DNA of 64,000 bases from Mogibacterium diversum_A (GCF_938028775.1 NZ_CALIZG010000008.1:124001-188000), one strand, 5' to 3'. Shown: positions 8,912 to 17,527, counted from the stretch's first letter. A program made the numbers and translations. The notes: generated by a model not told the origin, from the sequence alone.

Positions 8912-9424
8912 ATGAATATATTAAAAGGGAACGTAAATATTAACGCTCCAGCCGAAGTCGTTCAAATCGCTCTTAAGGGACTCCTTTCATATAAGGGCGT
9001 GGACAACCCTCAAAGTTATTCTTTAGATCGTAAAGCGATAAAGGCTCTGCAAAAAACTCCCGAAGGCAGAAATCTTTCCGGTTTATTGATCAACATAAAA
9101 ACTTTAAAATTCGATATCGTGTCGACGTCCGGAGGAACTTCAAACCTATCTTATGAAGCTGAGCCTAGAGGATACAAGGCTCCACTGCCAATATTTTTGT
9201 TTGTTGAGAGTGGTCTTCTCTTCCTGATAGGTATCATGGCTCAGATTATTACAGAAATGTTGCCACTTGCCTTGATATGCTTTATGGTAGGAGCTTTATT
9301 AATAGCTGTGACATTTATATTTGCGATACCTACGCAAAATAGGTTTGAAAAGATAATTCAAAAACTACTATTACCGAGGCTTGATCGCTATATAGACATT
9401 ATTAACGAGCATATAGAGAGATAG
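8912..9424 (+). CDS. Membrane protein of unknown function with two central spans
   Basis: A 170-residue protein. The N-terminal 85 residues look like a soluble alpha/beta domain (KGNVNINAPAEVVQIALKGL), possibly with a START- or SRPBCC-like opening, though I cannot confirm that. Two closely spaced hydrophobic spans follow at about 90-138, then a short amphipathic tail. An AAGGAG ribosome binding site lies 8 nt before the ATG. It is the last gene of the three-gene plus-strand cluster and is followed by a strong hairpin terminator shared with hypB. Confidence 0.65.
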   Translation: MNILKGNVNINAPAEVVQIALKGLLSYKGVDNPQSYSLDRKAIKALQKTPEGRNLSGLLINIKTLKFDIVSTSGGTSNLSYEAEPRGYKAPLPIFLFVESGLLFLIGIMAQIITEMLPLALICFMVGALLIAVTFIFAIPTQNRFEKIIQKLLLPRLDRYIDIINEHIER

Positions 9425-9440
9425 CTTCACAATCAGAAAT

Positions 9441-9484
9441 AAAAACAGCAGCCCACATGTGATATCCTGCGGGCTGCTGTTTTT
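9441..9484. terminator. Bidirectional intrinsic terminator between the membrane cluster and hypB
   Basis: A perfect 14-bp inverted repeat, AAAAACAGCAGCCC paired with GGGCTGCTGTTTTT, around a 16-nt loop. It has T-runs on both strands. It ends both the plus-strand cluster and hypB, whose stop codon overlaps its edge. Loop and stem share the segment GTGATATCC-GCGGGCTG with the LysR terminator at 15446. Confidence 0.92.
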
Positions 9485-10152
9485 TATGAATTCCATATAG
9501 CTACTTCAGATTTTAACCATTCCTCGAGCTCTTCAAAGCCTTCTCCAGTCTTAGCAGAAACGGGGAATATCTTGATGCTTGGATTTCTCCTTGTTGCATA
9601 TTCCATTAATTTTTCCATATCAAAATCAAAATACGGCAACACATCAACCTTATTAACAACAAGTGCTTTACACACCTCGTACATGAGAGGGTATTTGAGA
9701 GGTTTATCATGACCTTCTGGAACAGATAAGATCGACATATTGAAAGTGGCACCGGTGTCGAACTCCGCAGGACATACTAGATTCCCAACATTTTCGAGTA
9801 CCAACATGTCAAAGTCTTCATATCCTATCTCATCAAGCCCTTGCTCAGTCATTCCAGCATCAAGATGACACATCCCACCTGTGTGTATCTGTATAGCCTT
9901 TGCTCCAGTTTCAGCGATAGCCTCCGCATCTACAGTGGAATCGATGTCTGCCTCCATTACCCCAATTGAAATTTCAGTACTCAAATCACCAATTAACCTG
10001 CGAAGAGTAGTGGTCTTACCAGCACCAGGTGATGACATTAGATTTATTAGGCATGTCTTCTTAGATTTTAGTTTCTCTCGTACCCTATCCGCCTCTCTAT
10101 CGTTATTTGCAAAAACGCTTTCCCTTACTTCAATTACTTTTACTTTATCCAT
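9484..10152 (-). CDS. hypB: Hydrogenase/urease-type nickel insertion GTPase HypB
   Basis: A 222-residue SIMIBI-class GTPase that powers nickel delivery to [NiFe] enzymes. Visible features are the P-loop SSPGAGKTT near residues 40-48, MEADIDSTVDAE, the conserved metal-site Cys-His in HTGGMCHLDAGM, ENVGNLVCPAEFD and the guanine-specificity NKVD. It lacks the N-terminal His-rich stretch seen in some HypB proteins. It is the last gene of the divergon operon and lies 2 bp after hypA. No hydrogenase subunits or hypCDEF are in the window, so the client enzyme is unknown. LarC, another nickel protein, is encoded about 3 kb away. Confidence 0.93.
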   Translation of the reverse strand: MDKVKVIEVRESVFANNDREADRVREKLKSKKTCLINLMSSPGAGKTTTLRRLIGDLSTEISIGVMEADIDSTVDAEAIAETGAKAIQIHTGGMCHLDAGMTEQGLDEIGYEDFDMLVLENVGNLVCPAEFDTGATFNMSILSVPEGHDKPLKYPLMYEVCKALVVNKVDVLPYFDFDMEKLMEYATRRNPSIKIFPVSAKTGEGFEELEEWLKSEVAIWNS

Positions 10153-10154
10153 CT

Positions 10155-10505
10155 CTAAACCTCTGGTACTTCTACTTCCTTAATCATAAATTCATTACCA
10201 CGTATCAAATAAGTATTCCCACTCCCACAATATGGGCAAGTACGTCCATGCTTTACGGTTGAATATTCACGAGCACATGCCTCACAGTAAGTAACTGCCG
10301 GAATAGTTTCAATCAAGAGCTCAGCATTTGAAACAAATTCATGTTTTGCAGATGCCCATTTCCAGCAATCCTCAAGATATGAGGGTATTACAGAAGATAC
10401 CTCCCCAAGTTCAAGGACGACTTTAGAAAACCTGGTCACATTGTTGTCATCTGCAACAACTTTCAGTTCATCGATAATATGAAATACCACTCCAAGTTCA
10501 TGCAT
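10155..10505 (-). CDS. hypA: Nickel metallochaperone HypA
   Basis: A 116-residue nickel and zinc protein. The N-terminus is MHELGV, whose His2 and Glu3 form the nickel site in the family. The C-terminal half has the structural zinc site, with CxxC in TYCEACA and CxxC in RTCPYCGSG. It hands nickel to client enzymes together with HypB, which follows immediately. It lies 5 bp after the Fe-S flavoprotein gene, so the three should be translated from one mRNA. The length is normal for the family. Confidence 0.93.
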   Translation of the reverse strand: MHELGVVFHIIDELKVVADDNNVTRFSKVVLELGEVSSVIPSYLEDCWKWASAKHEFVSNAELLIETIPAVTYCEACAREYSTVKHGRTCPYCGSGNTYLIRGNEFMIKEVEVPEV

Positions 10506-10510
10506 GAAAT

Positions 10511-13303
10511 TTAACCTTTCTTTCCTGCAATCTTTACTTTCACTGCCTGTTTGATCGCGTATGGGATTATGTGTTTCATCTTTTCTTCGCTAGGTACCAT
10601 CTTGGAACATTCTGGATGTTCACGATGTAGCTTAATTGCGTCAAATCCACATTTCGTAGTACATACACCGCACCCGATACACTTGTTCTCGTCTACGATT
10701 GAGGCTCCACACGATAAACATCTTGAAGTTTCCTTCTTGACCTGCTCTTCGGTAAAGGAGATTCTCTCATCTTTAAACGTCCTTGCCAGCGCTTCATTAT
10801 ATCCAATTCTCTCTCTTGGTGAATTATCGAATGACTCTTCGTTTACGCTCATATCTTTTTTATTAAATTCAACAAAGTTTCTGCGATCTCTCCCTAACGT
10901 AAGGCTTGATCGTGGCTGTACAAATCTATGAAGAGATACAGCCCCTTCTTTACCTGCGGCAATCGCATCGATAGCGAACTTCTGACCAGTGTAAACATCG
11001 CCTCCAACAAAGATATCCGGTTCGTCCGTCTGATATGTAACTGGATCCGCCTTTACAGTCCCATTTGCATTAAGTTCAATATCAGTACCTTCAAGTATCT
11101 CTCCACACTCTACCTTTTGACCTATACAGTAAATTACGGTGGTACATCTAGCAGTCACACGATCATTATCATCAAACCTTGGAGCAAATCTACCTTCGTC
11201 ATCTCTCACTCTGAGGCACTTTCTAAACGATATCGCTTCACAATTATCTTCATTTTTTGAAATAGAGATTGGTCCCCATCCACCATGAATCGTTATTCCA
11301 TCACGTTCACACTCACTTCTATCCTCTTCGCCGCAAGGCATCTTTTCATATTCTTCAAGGGAATACATATCCACGGCATCTGCACCAAGTCTTATGGCTG
11401 TCCTAGCAACATCGCAAGCGATATTACCACCACCGATAACAACCACTCGTCCCTTTAGTTCAGTTGCATCGCCGAGATTAACACTACGCATAAAATCGAT
11501 ACCAGATATAATGCCATTTGCATCAGCTCCACTTATATCTAGCTCTCCGCCAGACTGCAGTCCAACAGCTAAGTAGAATCCTTTGAAACCTTGCTCCCTT
11601 AGCTCTGGAATCGTGATATCCCTACCTACTTCAACTCCACATCTAAATTGGACACCAAGTTCTTTTAGCACATCGATTTCTGCCTCTACAACATCCTTTT
11701 CAAGTCTAAAACTAGGAATTCCATTGGTAAGCATTCCACCCATTCTGCGTTCCTTCTCGAATATTGTTGGACTGTATCCCTTTATAGCTAAATAATATGC
11801 GCAACTTAAACCAGCTGGTCCGCCACCGATTATGGCAATCTTTTCGTCAAACTCCCCACACACCTTAGGTATAACCTTATCAGGGACAAATCTTCTGTCG
11901 CTGTCAAGATCTTGCTGTGCGATAAACCTCTTCACTTCATCAATTGCTACTGCCTGATCGATAGTCCCTCTCGTACATGCATCTTCACATCTTCTGTTGC
12001 AGATTCTACCGCAAACCGCTGGAAATGGGTTCTCTCTCTTTATTAACTCTAGAGCCTCCTTATATTTTCCTTGTGCCGCAAGTCTTAAATAACCCTGAAC
12101 TGCAATATGAGCAGGGCAGGCCGTTTTACAAGGAGCAGTTCCAGTTTCATAGCAATTGATGCGGTTATTGTCTCTATAATCTATATCCCATTTCTCAGGA
12201 CCCCACTTCTCAAGTGAAGGCATAGAACTCTTTGGATACTTAACTTCCGACCCGTCCGCTTTACATAGCTTCTGACCAAGCTTAACCGCACCTGCTGGAC
12301 AGTACTCTACACATCTGCCACAAGCAACGCAATTTTCTTTCTCTACTCTTGCAACATATGATGAGCGCGACATATTTGGAGTATTGAATAGCTGTGACGT
12401 TCTTAATGCATAGCATACGTTTACATTACAGTTGCATATTGCGAATATCTTCTGCTCTCCGTCAATATTAGTAATCTGATGAACGAATCCATTATCCTCT
12501 GCTTTTTTAAATATCTCAAGCGCCTCTTCTTTGGAAATGTATCGTCCGCCCTTCTTCGTTTCTACAACGTAATCCGCCATATCACCGACAGCTATGCACC
12601 AATCGTTAAAATCGTCAGCGCAGCCTTCGTCGTATGAACAGTTAGATTTACGGCAAGAGCATGGGCTCGCCGCATACTTGCCTTCATATTTCTCAAGCCA
12701 GTGCGAAATATGCTCAACAGAGATAGAAGTCTCCTCCATTGAAATTGCTTGCTCTACAGGAATAACATGCATTCCAACACCAGCACCCCCAGGCGGAACA
12801 ATTTTAGTTACTCTCTCAAGAGGAAGAAACGTCATCCTCTCGAAAAATCGACCAAGCTCCGGATGCTCATTCATATTGGTCTCATGCATAGCTGCAAATT
12901 CACCAACTCCAGGTACAAACATAGGAACTATGTATCTCTTTTCATTCTTAGGATTTGTACCATCTAGATTCTCCCAATTATACTCGAGAATGCCCTGTTC
13001 GGACATATGATCTATGAGTTTCCTGCAGTGCTCTTCACTCATGCCAGAAAGCTTATGAATTTCTTCAAATGTCTTTGGTTTCCTCACTCCGAGTTTACTC
13101 GCTAGCTCAGCCTCCTCGTCAGAAATTAAAGCTGCCAGCCCCCAATACTCCGGGTCATCTTTTGTAATCTTCTTAAGACCTAGATGCTGTGCAGGTCTAT
13201 CGGTAATCATCTTAGCAAGTTTAACTATCGGTTCGCGAATGGGGCCGTCATCCTTAACACATTCTGGTTTTTTATTTCCTTTAATCTTATCGTAATTAAT
13301 CAT
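10511..13303 (-). CDS. Fe-S flavoprotein, GltD-like NAD(P)-dependent oxidoreductase with extra ferredoxin domains
   Basis: A 930-residue cytoplasmic protein. The N-terminal region has a winged-helix-like stretch (about 75-115), then Cys-rich segments CSCRKSNCSYDEGC and CNCNVNVC and a ferredoxin motif CVACGRCVEYCPAGA. The centre is like glutamate synthase small subunit: CKTACPAHIAVQGYL and CGRICNRRCEDACTRG for 4Fe-4S clusters, IAIIGGGPAGLSCAYY for FAD, and VVVIGGGNIACDVART for NAD(P). A C-terminal ferredoxin pair (CLSCGASIVDENKCIGCGVC) ends it. No glutamate synthase large subunit is nearby. The family moves electrons between NAD(P)H and partner proteins. It lies between a polytopic membrane protein and HypA, suggesting a membrane-linked redox system that may need nickel; this is inference. 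Confidence 0.85.
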   Translation of the reverse strand: MINYDKIKGNKKPECVKDDGPIREPIVKLAKMITDRPAQHLGLKKITKDDPEYWGLAALISDEEAELASKLGVRKPKTFEEIHKLSGMSEEHCRKLIDHMSEQGILEYNWENLDGTNPKNEKRYIVPMFVPGVGEFAAMHETNMNEHPELGRFFERMTFLPLERVTKIVPPGGAGVGMHVIPVEQAISMEETSISVEHISHWLEKYEGKYAASPCSCRKSNCSYDEGCADDFNDWCIAVGDMADYVVETKKGGRYISKEEALEIFKKAEDNGFVHQITNIDGEQKIFAICNCNVNVCYALRTSQLFNTPNMSRSSYVARVEKENCVACGRCVEYCPAGAVKLGQKLCKADGSEVKYPKSSMPSLEKWGPEKWDIDYRDNNRINCYETGTAPCKTACPAHIAVQGYLRLAAQGKYKEALELIKRENPFPAVCGRICNRRCEDACTRGTIDQAVAIDEVKRFIAQQDLDSDRRFVPDKVIPKVCGEFDEKIAIIGGGPAGLSCAYYLAIKGYSPTIFEKERRMGGMLTNGIPSFRLEKDVVEAEIDVLKELGVQFRCGVEVGRDITIPELREQGFKGFYLAVGLQSGGELDISGADANGIISGIDFMRSVNLGDATELKGRVVVIGGGNIACDVARTAIRLGADAVDMYSLEEYEKMPCGEEDRSECERDGITIHGGWGPISISKNEDNCEAISFRKCLRVRDDEGRFAPRFDDNDRVTARCTTVIYCIGQKVECGEILEGTDIELNANGTVKADPVTYQTDEPDIFVGGDVYTGQKFAIDAIAAGKEGAVSLHRFVQPRSSLTLGRDRRNFVEFNKKDMSVNEESFDNSPRERIGYNEALARTFKDERISFTEEQVKKETSRCLSCGASIVDENKCIGCGVCTTKCGFDAIKLHREHPECSKMVPSEEKMKHIIPYAIKQAVKVKIAGKKG

Positions 13304-13332
13304 ACTGCTCTCCTATAATCACTAGAATCTGA

Positions 13333-14370
13333 TTATGCTGCTCTCGCCATAGCCTCCTCAAAGTCACGTGTACCTTTAAATACTTCTTTTTTGTATGGAT
13401 TAATGCCCTGAGCTTTTGCTCGTTTAACGATGTATGCAAATATTGCAAGGTTAATAAGAATTGAAGCGATTGCAACAACTCCACCAGCTCTAGGATTAGC
13501 GGCAGTTGGGTGAATATTGGACTTCATGAAACCATCTGCGTATAAGCTTGGTATTACGGAGAATCTGCTATAATCTTGGAACATTGGGAATACTTGTGCG
13601 AACATACACCAAGTAGCGAGTGTATTGGCACGATTCTGAATCCATCCACCTTTATTCCAGAACATCGCTGCAACAGTTGGTGCTAATAGTAGCGCAAATC
13701 CGCAGTACCACGAATGTGTTGGAAGATTTAAATACGTATACTCAAAATTCCAAATATCATAAGCTAGTATATAAGCCCATGTCATATCCGGCCATAGCAT
13801 ATCATCTTTCTTTTTAGACTGATAAATCCCCCACCATCCAGTCATGCAGAATATGTTTATAATGCCTGCAACACCATTGGCTACATTCCACCAGCCACCG
13901 TAAAGCCATACACCTTCAGAGGATAACCACCATCTCGTGCCTGTATTAGCCAGTGCAATAGATCCTCTTATTGCACTCTCGAAATCGCTACATACTGCGA
14001 TTACTATGTTAATAGCCACAATTACAAACGGAAAGACTTTAAACCATTCGGTCTTTCCAATGCCCTTCTTGTATTTGAGCATCATAAACCCTATGCATCC
14101 TGCTGTAGCTGCATAGAGCTTAGCATAATGGAACCAGCTGGTCATATGAACGTATGTAGGGTTCTTAAGCGCCCAGGAAGCACCATTAGCCGCACCGATA
14201 TAGATAGCGATAAAATAAGCAGTTAGTGCCGCCGGTAACACGAAAAAGAAAAAACAGCCTCCCGCTTTAGATCTTCTCTGAATCTCATTTGTAATAATAA
14301 GTCCTGCAAAAACCATAACCCATCCAATTAGCTGGTAAAATGAGTTATCACCATAAACCTGGAATAACAT
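13333..14370 (-). CDS. Polytopic membrane protein, DUF5692-like
   Basis: A 345-residue integral membrane protein with about nine or ten hydrophobic segments rich in Trp and Tyr. From memory it resembles the DUF5692 family; there is no established function. It has an AAGGAGG ribosome binding site 8 nt before the ATG at 14370. It heads the operon with the Fe-S flavoprotein, hypA and hypB, and is divergent from a LysR regulator. A role as membrane partner of the flavoprotein, or as a transporter or sensor of its substrate, is plausible. I cannot identify cofactor ligands. Confidence 0.75.
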   Translation of the reverse strand: MLFQVYGDNSFYQLIGWVMVFAGLIITNEIQRRSKAGGCFFFFVLPAALTAYFIAIYIGAANGASWALKNPTYVHMTSWFHYAKLYAATAGCIGFMMLKYKKGIGKTEWFKVFPFVIVAINIVIAVCSDFESAIRGSIALANTGTRWWLSSEGVWLYGGWWNVANGVAGIINIFCMTGWWGIYQSKKKDDMLWPDMTWAYILAYDIWNFEYTYLNLPTHSWYCGFALLLAPTVAAMFWNKGGWIQNRANTLATWCMFAQVFPMFQDYSRFSVIPSLYADGFMKSNIHPTAANPRAGGVVAIASILINLAIFAYIVKRAKAQGINPYKKEVFKGTRDFEEAMARAA

Positions 14371-14420
14371 TTGGCGCCTCCTTCAATAAATAATTCGTAG
14401 CGTTTTATCCGACATCTGTG

Positions 14421-14440
14421 ATTGATATCTTTTTATCAAT
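14421..14440. promoter_or_regulatory. Candidate LysR operator in the divergent intergenic region
   Basis: ATTGATA, six bases, then TATCAAT: a perfect 7-bp inverted repeat in the 162 bp between the DUF5692-like gene and the LysR gene. It lies about 18 bp upstream of a plausible LysR -35 (TTGTCC at 14458, 17-bp spacer, TAGTAT at 14481). The size and AT-rich symmetry fit LysR-type boxes. Confidence 0.5.
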
Positions 14441-14532
14441 TGTAATCTTGTTTCACGTTGTCCCGCAATTCAAAATATGATAGTATTTATTCTATATTAG
14501 AATATATAGCTTCGTTAATCGAAAGGCACGTT

Positions 14533-15423
14533 ATGAATACAGAACATATAAAAGAATTTATTTTATTGGCTAGCAATCTTAATTTTAGCAAGGCTGCCGA
14601 GGATTCATTTATATCACAATCATCATTATCTAAACATATAAGAATTCTTGAGAAGGAACTCGGGGCACAATTATTTATTCGAACCACGCGATCAATTAGG
14701 TTAACTGAAGCAGGAATCATGTTTTTGCCTTATGCAAAAAAGATAATTGGACTATGCGACTCGTACTCGAATGAGTTAGAACTATTTAGCTCCAGGGATA
14801 ACAACAAACTCGTTGTTGGAATTATCTCAAATCCACAGTATTACGACCTTGCAGGGTATATGATTGGATTTATGATTGCTGAACCCGATATAAATTTTAA
14901 TCTTATCGAGGCAGATGAAATAGGCTTGCTAGAGATGTTTAAACAACGAAAATACAATCTATTTACGGCATTTCCTCCTAGTGAGTTAACTGGGAATTAT
15001 GAGTTTCTGCCAATGGTTGAAACTAAATTTGTAGCATTAGTTAATACATCTCATCCACTCGCTAACAAAACCAGCCTATCGCTTAAGGATTTGTCTGGCG
15101 AGAAGATACTCATACCTGGGAGGAACTCCACTCTCCAGACTATTATTAAAGATGCCATGATTGCGCAGGAGCTTGAATTTTGTCCTACGTACGAAGGTAG
15201 TTCAATAGGAAGTATTGAGCTACTAAAGGCTGGAATGGGGATTTCACTTCATTCTGTTGAATTTTCGAATAATCTGCCAAATAATTCAAATATACAGGCT
15301 ATACCAATTGAGCCAGATATAAAATTCGTATACGGTATAGGACATCGTCCTATAGATGAACTTTCTTCAAGTGAAAAAAAGTATTTAAACTACCTAAAGC
15401 AATTCGAATTAAAAAAAATATAG
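14533..15423 (+). CDS. LysR-family transcriptional regulator
   Basis: A 296-residue regulator with an N-terminal winged helix-turn-helix (FILLASNLNFSKAAEDSFISQ, then LSKHIRILEKELGAQLFIR) and a periplasmic-binding-like effector domain from about residue 90. The ATG at 14533 follows GAAAGG at 7 nt. An in-frame TTG at 14458 would add 25 residues that do not belong to the family fold. It is divergent from the DUF5692/flavoprotein/hypAB operon and is the obvious candidate to control it, as LysR proteins commonly do. The effector is unknown. Confidence 0.9.
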   Translation: MNTEHIKEFILLASNLNFSKAAEDSFISQSSLSKHIRILEKELGAQLFIRTTRSIRLTEAGIMFLPYAKKIIGLCDSYSNELELFSSRDNNKLVVGIISNPQYYDLAGYMIGFMIAEPDINFNLIEADEIGLLEMFKQRKYNLFTAFPPSELTGNYEFLPMVETKFVALVNTSHPLANKTSLSLKDLSGEKILIPGRNSTLQTIIKDAMIAQELEFCPTYEGSSIGSIELLKAGMGISLHSVEFSNNLPNNSNIQAIPIEPDIKFVYGIGHRPIDELSSSEKKYLNYLKQFELKKI

Positions 15424-15445
15424 ATATATGTGATATAAACAAAAC

Positions 15446-15485
15446 ATCAGCCTGCAGGTGATATCCCGCGGGCTGATATTTTTGA
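15446..15485 (+). terminator. Intrinsic terminator after the LysR gene
   Basis: ATCAGCCTGC pairs with GCGGGCTGAT (one wobble pair on the plus strand), followed by ATTTTT. The inner part, GTGATATCCCGCGGGCTG, is nearly identical to the loop and right arm of the terminator at 9441-9484. Confidence 0.85.
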
Positions 15486-15597
15486 TCAATGCATTTAGGT
15501 GATATGAATCATCGTTTTTATGTTTCGTACTAGATATGTAAATATGGAAAATTTATCGATTAACGCCTCCACTATTTCAGTTTCAGGTTTCGCTTCT

Positions 15598-16452
15598 TCA
15601 CGCCTGCTTCCTGCCATGATTACGTATTATCTCGCGGTCGAGCACTAGCTCCTTGATGTTAACATTTACGCACTTTACCTGAAACGAAGTCATCTGCTCA
15701 ATGCTGCGCTTAACGTCCCTTTGGAGGATAATGCAGGAGCGCATACAATCGACAGTCTTCCTGACCTTTAGATCCAGCTCGATTACCAGACTGCCAGTTT
15801 TACCATTGTTATAAAAATTCGTCACCCTGATGTTCCGTCGATACTTCCTAGCCACAATCCTGATAATATCACCAATTACGTTCTCATTAATCGTATAATT
15901 TCCATTATAGGCGTATTGTGGCATAACCACAGTTTTTTCATACTTATCTGTCTCATCGTTAGCGAGGTTCCAATTTTTGAGAAATCTCTGTGGGTTCATG
16001 AAATACCCTGCAAAATCTCTCTTTAAATCACCCATTGGCGCCGGAATAACGTGTTCCCCATGGTTGTAGCGACGCTCCGCTGCAAGTTTACGTTCACCGG
16101 CGCTGGTATAATCCTCTATGTATAGTCTCTCTATAGCCCTTGGTATTTCTAGTGTGTCGGTTATTATGTCCACCATATGGTCAGATGTACCGAGCACGAG
16201 TATTTTCTTAATCTTGAGGGATTTAATTTTTTTCTGTACGTCGATTCGGTGATCCTCATAATTGAAAAGTGCAGTGCGCATAGCTTTAGCTCTAGATTCA
16301 CATTTTTTGGCTGATCTACCTGCCACAATTTTATTTTTATAAATCAAAAGACCATCATCAATCAGCGCCGGAATCCCCTTTTCTTTAGCAACCCTAATTG
16401 CTTGATAGCTCTTACCAGTCCCACTTTTTCCTGTAAATGAATATACCTTCAT
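15598..16452 (-). CDS. P-loop ATPase domain fused to an Asp23/Gls24-like domain
   Basis: A 284-residue cytoplasmic protein. A Walker A motif GKSGTGKS is at residues 8-15, with a hhhxG(T)SDH segment (KKILVLGTSDH) about 100 residues later. The last 95 residues (about 185-270) have the Asp23/Gls24 pattern: NVIGDIIRIVARKY, VIELDLKVRKTVDCMR, then RSIEQMTSFQVKCVNVNI. Asp23 proteins are envelope-stress or cell-envelope associated proteins without known catalysis. The ATG has a weak AAGGAA site. It is divergent from the ferredoxin gene, with 112 bp between. I know no characterised protein with this exact layout. Confidence 0.75.
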   Translation of the reverse strand: MKVYSFTGKSGTGKSYQAIRVAKEKGIPALIDDGLLIYKNKIVAGRSAKKCESRAKAMRTALFNYEDHRIDVQKKIKSLKIKKILVLGTSDHMVDIITDTLEIPRAIERLYIEDYTSAGERKLAAERRYNHGEHVIPAPMGDLKRDFAGYFMNPQRFLKNWNLANDETDKYEKTVVMPQYAYNGNYTINENVIGDIIRIVARKYRRNIRVTNFYNNGKTGSLVIELDLKVRKTVDCMRSCIILQRDVKRSIEQMTSFQVKCVNVNIKELVLDREIIRNHGRKQA

Positions 16453-16490
16453 ATAACATTATTCCTTGAAAACTTCACAAAAAGTTAACT

Positions 16491-16519
16491 TTATCAAACC
16501 CATTATACCATGATACAAT
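16491..16519 (+). promoter_or_regulatory. Promoter of the ferredoxin gene
   Basis: TTATCA at 16491-16496, a 17-bp spacer, and TACAAT at 16514-16519, about 45 bp before the ferredoxin ATG. It fits a housekeeping sigma factor promoter. Confidence 0.65.
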
Positions 16520-16564
16520 GCAGATAAAGAAATTAAATGAATTGTTTATCATAGGAGGATTATT

Positions 16565-16732
16565 ATGGCTTATAAGATTAGCGAAGATTGCATCAGCTGT
16601 GGTGCTTGCATGGATGGTTGCCCTGTAGAGGCTATTACAGAGGGAACACCTTATGTAATCGATGCAGATACTTGCATTGACTGCGGAGCTTGCGCAGATG
16701 TATGTCCAGTAGGAGCACCTGCTCAGGAATAA
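16565..16732 (+). CDS. 2[4Fe-4S] ferredoxin, clostridial type
   Basis: A 55-residue ferredoxin with two CxxCxxCxxxCP motifs: CISCGACMDGCP (residues 9-20) and CIDCGACADVCP. This is the classic small clostridial electron carrier that serves pyruvate and other 2-oxoacid ferredoxin oxidoreductases and hydrogenases. It begins MAYKISEDC, the standard opening, after an AGGAGG ribosome binding site at 16553. It is monocistronic, with its own promoter and a strong terminator, as expected for a highly expressed carrier. It could accept electrons from the oxidoreductase encoded at 48-51 kb. Confidence 0.95.
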   Translation: MAYKISEDCISCGACMDGCPVEAITEGTPYVIDADTCIDCGACADVCPVGAPAQE

Positions 16733-16756
16733 TCCGTTAAGGATATACCAAAGGTA

Positions 16757-16793
16757 GCAAAAACCCCTGTGCTTTGTACAGGGTTTTTTTTAT
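16757..16793 (+). terminator. Intrinsic terminator of the ferredoxin gene
   Basis: AAAACCCCTGT pairs with ACAGGGTTTT around a short loop, followed by a run of eight T. It lies about 25 bp after the ferredoxin stop codon. Confidence 0.92.
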
Positions 16794-16820
16794 GCTCCTA
16801 CCTCAAAATTTATACAAACA

Positions 16821-16847
16821 AAATGGCTGGGCACTGCCCAACCATTT
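16821..16847 (-). terminator. Intrinsic terminator of rex
   Basis: A 13-nt near-perfect inverted repeat (AAATGGCTGGGCA and TGCCCAACCATTT). The one mismatch on the plus strand is a G-U pair in minus-strand RNA, which supports action on the rex transcript. It lies 27 bp after the rex stop. Confidence 0.8.
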
Positions 16848-16873
16848 CTTTTCTTTGAATTATGTCTAACTAT

Positions 16874-17527
16874 TTACTTCTCAGCATCTTCTAGCTCATT
16901 GCTTCTGATTAAGAACGACAGTGTGTGTAAACTATCACTTAGATGAACATTCTCAACAGCGACATCGTTTGGCACATTGAGATCTACTGGTGCAAAATTC
17001 CAGATTCCCTCTATACCAGCATCGACAAGAACATCTGTGACTTTCTGCGCATTCTCACGGTTAACGCAGATAATCGCAATATCTATGTCATTTTCCTTTA
17101 CAAAATCGCTCATCTCAGAAAAATCGCGAACAAGTACATCATTGATGCTTAGACCTACTAGCTTTGGATTAACATCGAAGAGACCAACGATATTAAATCC
17201 AATCTTGTAGTAATAAGTGTAGTTCGTGATTGCCTGACCAAGATTACCAATACCAACTACGATAGTCTTGTACTCACGGTCAAGACCTAGAATCTTGTTA
17301 ATCTCATTGAATAGAGAATCAACTGAATAACCGTATCCCTGCTGGCCAAAGCCACCAAATGTATTGAGATCCTGTCTAATCTGAGATGCAGTATAACCAA
17401 TAAGCTCACTTAATTCATTAGAAGAGATTTTCTTAACGCCCTGCTTACGAAGTTCGTTCAAATATCTTCTATATCTTGGTAGTCTGCGGATAATCGCATT
17501 TGATACCTTTGTATTGTTGCTTTTCAT
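16874..17527 (-). CDS. rex: Redox-sensing transcriptional repressor Rex
   Basis: A 217-residue repressor that senses the NADH/NAD+ ratio. The N-terminal winged helix (RRLPRYRRYLNEL, SSNELSELIGYTASQIRQDL) precedes a Rossmann domain with GIGNLGQAI and a C-terminal swapped helix. Rex typically controls fermentation genes such as alcohol dehydrogenases, and an iron-dependent one lies 560 bp away. The ATG at 17527 is chosen; a TTG at 17545 would add six residues without family support. It follows the acp gene by 38 bp on the same strand, an unusual pairing, and is likely co-transcribed with it. Confidence 0.93.
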   Translation of the reverse strand: MKSNNTKVSNAIIRRLPRYRRYLNELRKQGVKKISSNELSELIGYTASQIRQDLNTFGGFGQQGYGYSVDSLFNEINKILGLDREYKTIVVGIGNLGQAITNYTYYYKIGFNIVGLFDVNPKLVGLSINDVLVRDFSEMSDFVKENDIDIAIICVNRENAQKVTDVLVDAGIEGIWNFAPVDLNVPNDVAVENVHLSDSLHTLSFLIRSNELEDAEK

